This document shows, piece after piece, positions 63,100 through 64,000 of a stretch of DNA of 64,000 nucleotides. This DNA is from Niebla homalea. Taxonomy: Eukaryota > Ascomycota > Lecanoromycetes > Lecanorales > Ramalinaceae. The stretch's first letter is position 1; each line of letters starts with the position of its first letter. The stretch spans positions 868,001-932,000 of the forward strand of contig JAHGAU010000011.1 of NCBI GenBank assembly GCA_019925105.1, written 5' to 3'. The notes beneath the pieces are model-generated. The model did no database searches and was not told the DNA's origin. It was given only the letters and a program-made list of their open reading frames with translations. A program made the translations under genes and the position numbers.

Positions 63100-64000
63100 A
63101 ACGGATGATTTTAAAATATAATTACCGATATTTTACTTTAAGAATGCTTATTAAAAACGTACTTATAATATTATTCAGGGATTAAATATTTTAAATAAAG
63201 TTATTGTAAAGGGGTTATAGTTTATTATATAAGATAGAGTAATTTTTTATCTCGGTAATAACGATAAATAAAAGTAACTATATATCCTAAATGAAATATA
63301 TAAGGAGATTTTCCGTTTAATATATGATAAATAAGGATATAGTATCTTTTAACGAACTTATAATCGGATTACGGCGTTTATCCATATACGTAAATTAACG
63401 TAACGACTAAGGGCATATATTGGATATTATCCGGAGAATTATATTTATTAAATAAAACGTTATAAGCCGTATAAAGTACTATATTTTATCGCTACGCCTA
63501 TTATCTTATTTAACGTTATTTCTATCGACTTTACTATACTTATATTTTTAATATCCTAAATAATTTTTAATACTCTATTATCGGTAATATATAAATTTTT
63601 AAAGCGTATTTTATTGATCCCCGGAAAAGTAAATTATATGTTAAAAATAGTAAGCTAAAAAGCTTATTACGTTATTTATAGGATATACTTATGGTATTTT
63701 ACGCTTAATAATTAATAATAAGGATCCAAAATTTATATCCGATTTATAAAAAGTAATATTTACTGGTTTTAAAATTACTATATTAACGTTTATAATATAT
63801 TATCCTTAAATAAATAATTTATTTAAACGTATAAATTAAACGGTAAAAATTACTTTTCTTTTTCTCTTATCTGTGAGTTTAGCACTTAACTTCATGGACG
63901 TTTTATTATTCTTATAGTTTAACATTGAAAATTTAATTAATTTATAAATTAACGTATATCTTAATTAAATCATATACGGCTTCCGTATAAGTAATATCAT
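63100..64000 (+). pseudogene. Gypsy integrase relic, incomplete at window end
   Basis: In order on + are: a region like the H2C2 zinc-binding domain with IRKLT*RLRAYIGYYPENY at about 63,388-63,450 (the two Cys now Tyr); IATPIILFNVISIDFTI with the first catalytic Asp kept near 63,526; a frame with SVIYKFLKRILLIPGK; NKDPKFISDL*KVIFTGF with the second Asp now Asn near 63,717; and the F-I-I-Y-Y-P-*-I-N-N-L-F-K-R-I-N stretch, the worn form of the Tyr-His-Pro-Gln-Thr-Asp-Gly motif carrying the catalytic Glu, near 63,790-63,845. The C-terminal part lies outside the window. Confidence 0.88.

Larger units (their letters stand above)
58200..64000 (+). mobile_element. Ty3/Gypsy retrotransposon, RIP-inactivated, truncated by the window end
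   Basis: Gag, reverse transcriptase, RNase H and integrase signatures are read on + in the canonical Gypsy order (integrase after RNase H; in Copia it precedes RT). All are broken by TAA/TAG replacing Gln or Trp codons and by Asp-to-Asn and Cys-to-Tyr changes. An insertion of about 0.5 kb and a solo LTR interrupt pol. The 5' boundary is uncertain and the 3' end is outside the window. Confidence 0.85.

Overview
The window looks like a piece of a filamentous ascomycete (Pezizomycotina) genome with two base-composition compartments. About 1-48,780 and 56,230-64,000 are extremely AT-rich. CpA and TpG are scarce, TpA is abundant, and CpG survives in places. Former coding runs are full of TAA and TAG where Gln or Trp would be expected, and old zinc-finger Cys codons read TAT or TAC. 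This is the footprint of repeat-induced point mutation (RIP) on transposons. Between them lies a roughly 7.4 kb block of near-normal composition, about 48,780-56,230. No tRNA, rRNA or CRISPR array was seen.

Left AT block. The main component is one Tad-like LINE family of about 5.8 kb per full copy, present as about twelve full, truncated or tail-only copies on both strands. Two are near full length: 8,184-13,964 on + and 18,721-26,710 on -. Conserved signatures are a common 5' ATG context, a degraded ORF1 zinc-knuckle cluster, an AP-endonuclease box, an RT F-x-D-D-like box, and a 3' end closing in TCAA/TTGA repeats. Other elements are nested in these copies: a gag-type LTR element with LTRs of only about 160 bp (19,250-21,230); a 249 bp insertion with a 6 bp target duplication (25,299-25,547); a 173 bp solo LTR with a 5 bp duplication (39,949-40,121); and a 669 bp terminal-inverted-repeat element with an 8 bp duplication (41,242-41,910).

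The most striking object is a 14.3 kb segment, 1,168-15,466. It has the same terminal inverted repeat (TACTCCGGGAAGCGGGACGG...) and its own perfect 8 bp target duplication (atattaat). It appears to be a large, RIP-mutated DNA element that later received LINE A. The 669 bp element is its miniature relative.

Central block. One convincing intact gene is present: an unrecognised 308-residue protein at 52,692-53,618 on +. Around it are decayed genes. A 2EXR/F-box-like gene at about 55,064-56,068 on - has CAA-to-TAA type stops and frameshifts. A larger minus-strand relic at about 49,695-51,690 has three in-frame stops of the same type. Blocks of a degenerate repeat lie on either side of that relic. 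The pattern suggests RIP acting on duplicated genes, or RIP leaking from the flanks.

Right AT block. A Ty3/Gypsy retrotransposon lies on +, with Gag, reverse transcriptase, RNase H and integrase readable in order through RIP stops. It is cut by a roughly 0.5 kb structured insertion (about 61,713-62,236) and by a solo LTR (62,512-62,672) of the same family as the element at 19,250. The Gypsy element runs off the end of the window.

Limits: boundaries of RIP-mutated elements were placed by eye-aligning copies within the window and are good to tens of bases, except where target duplications fix them. Several AT-rich stretches remain unclassified.
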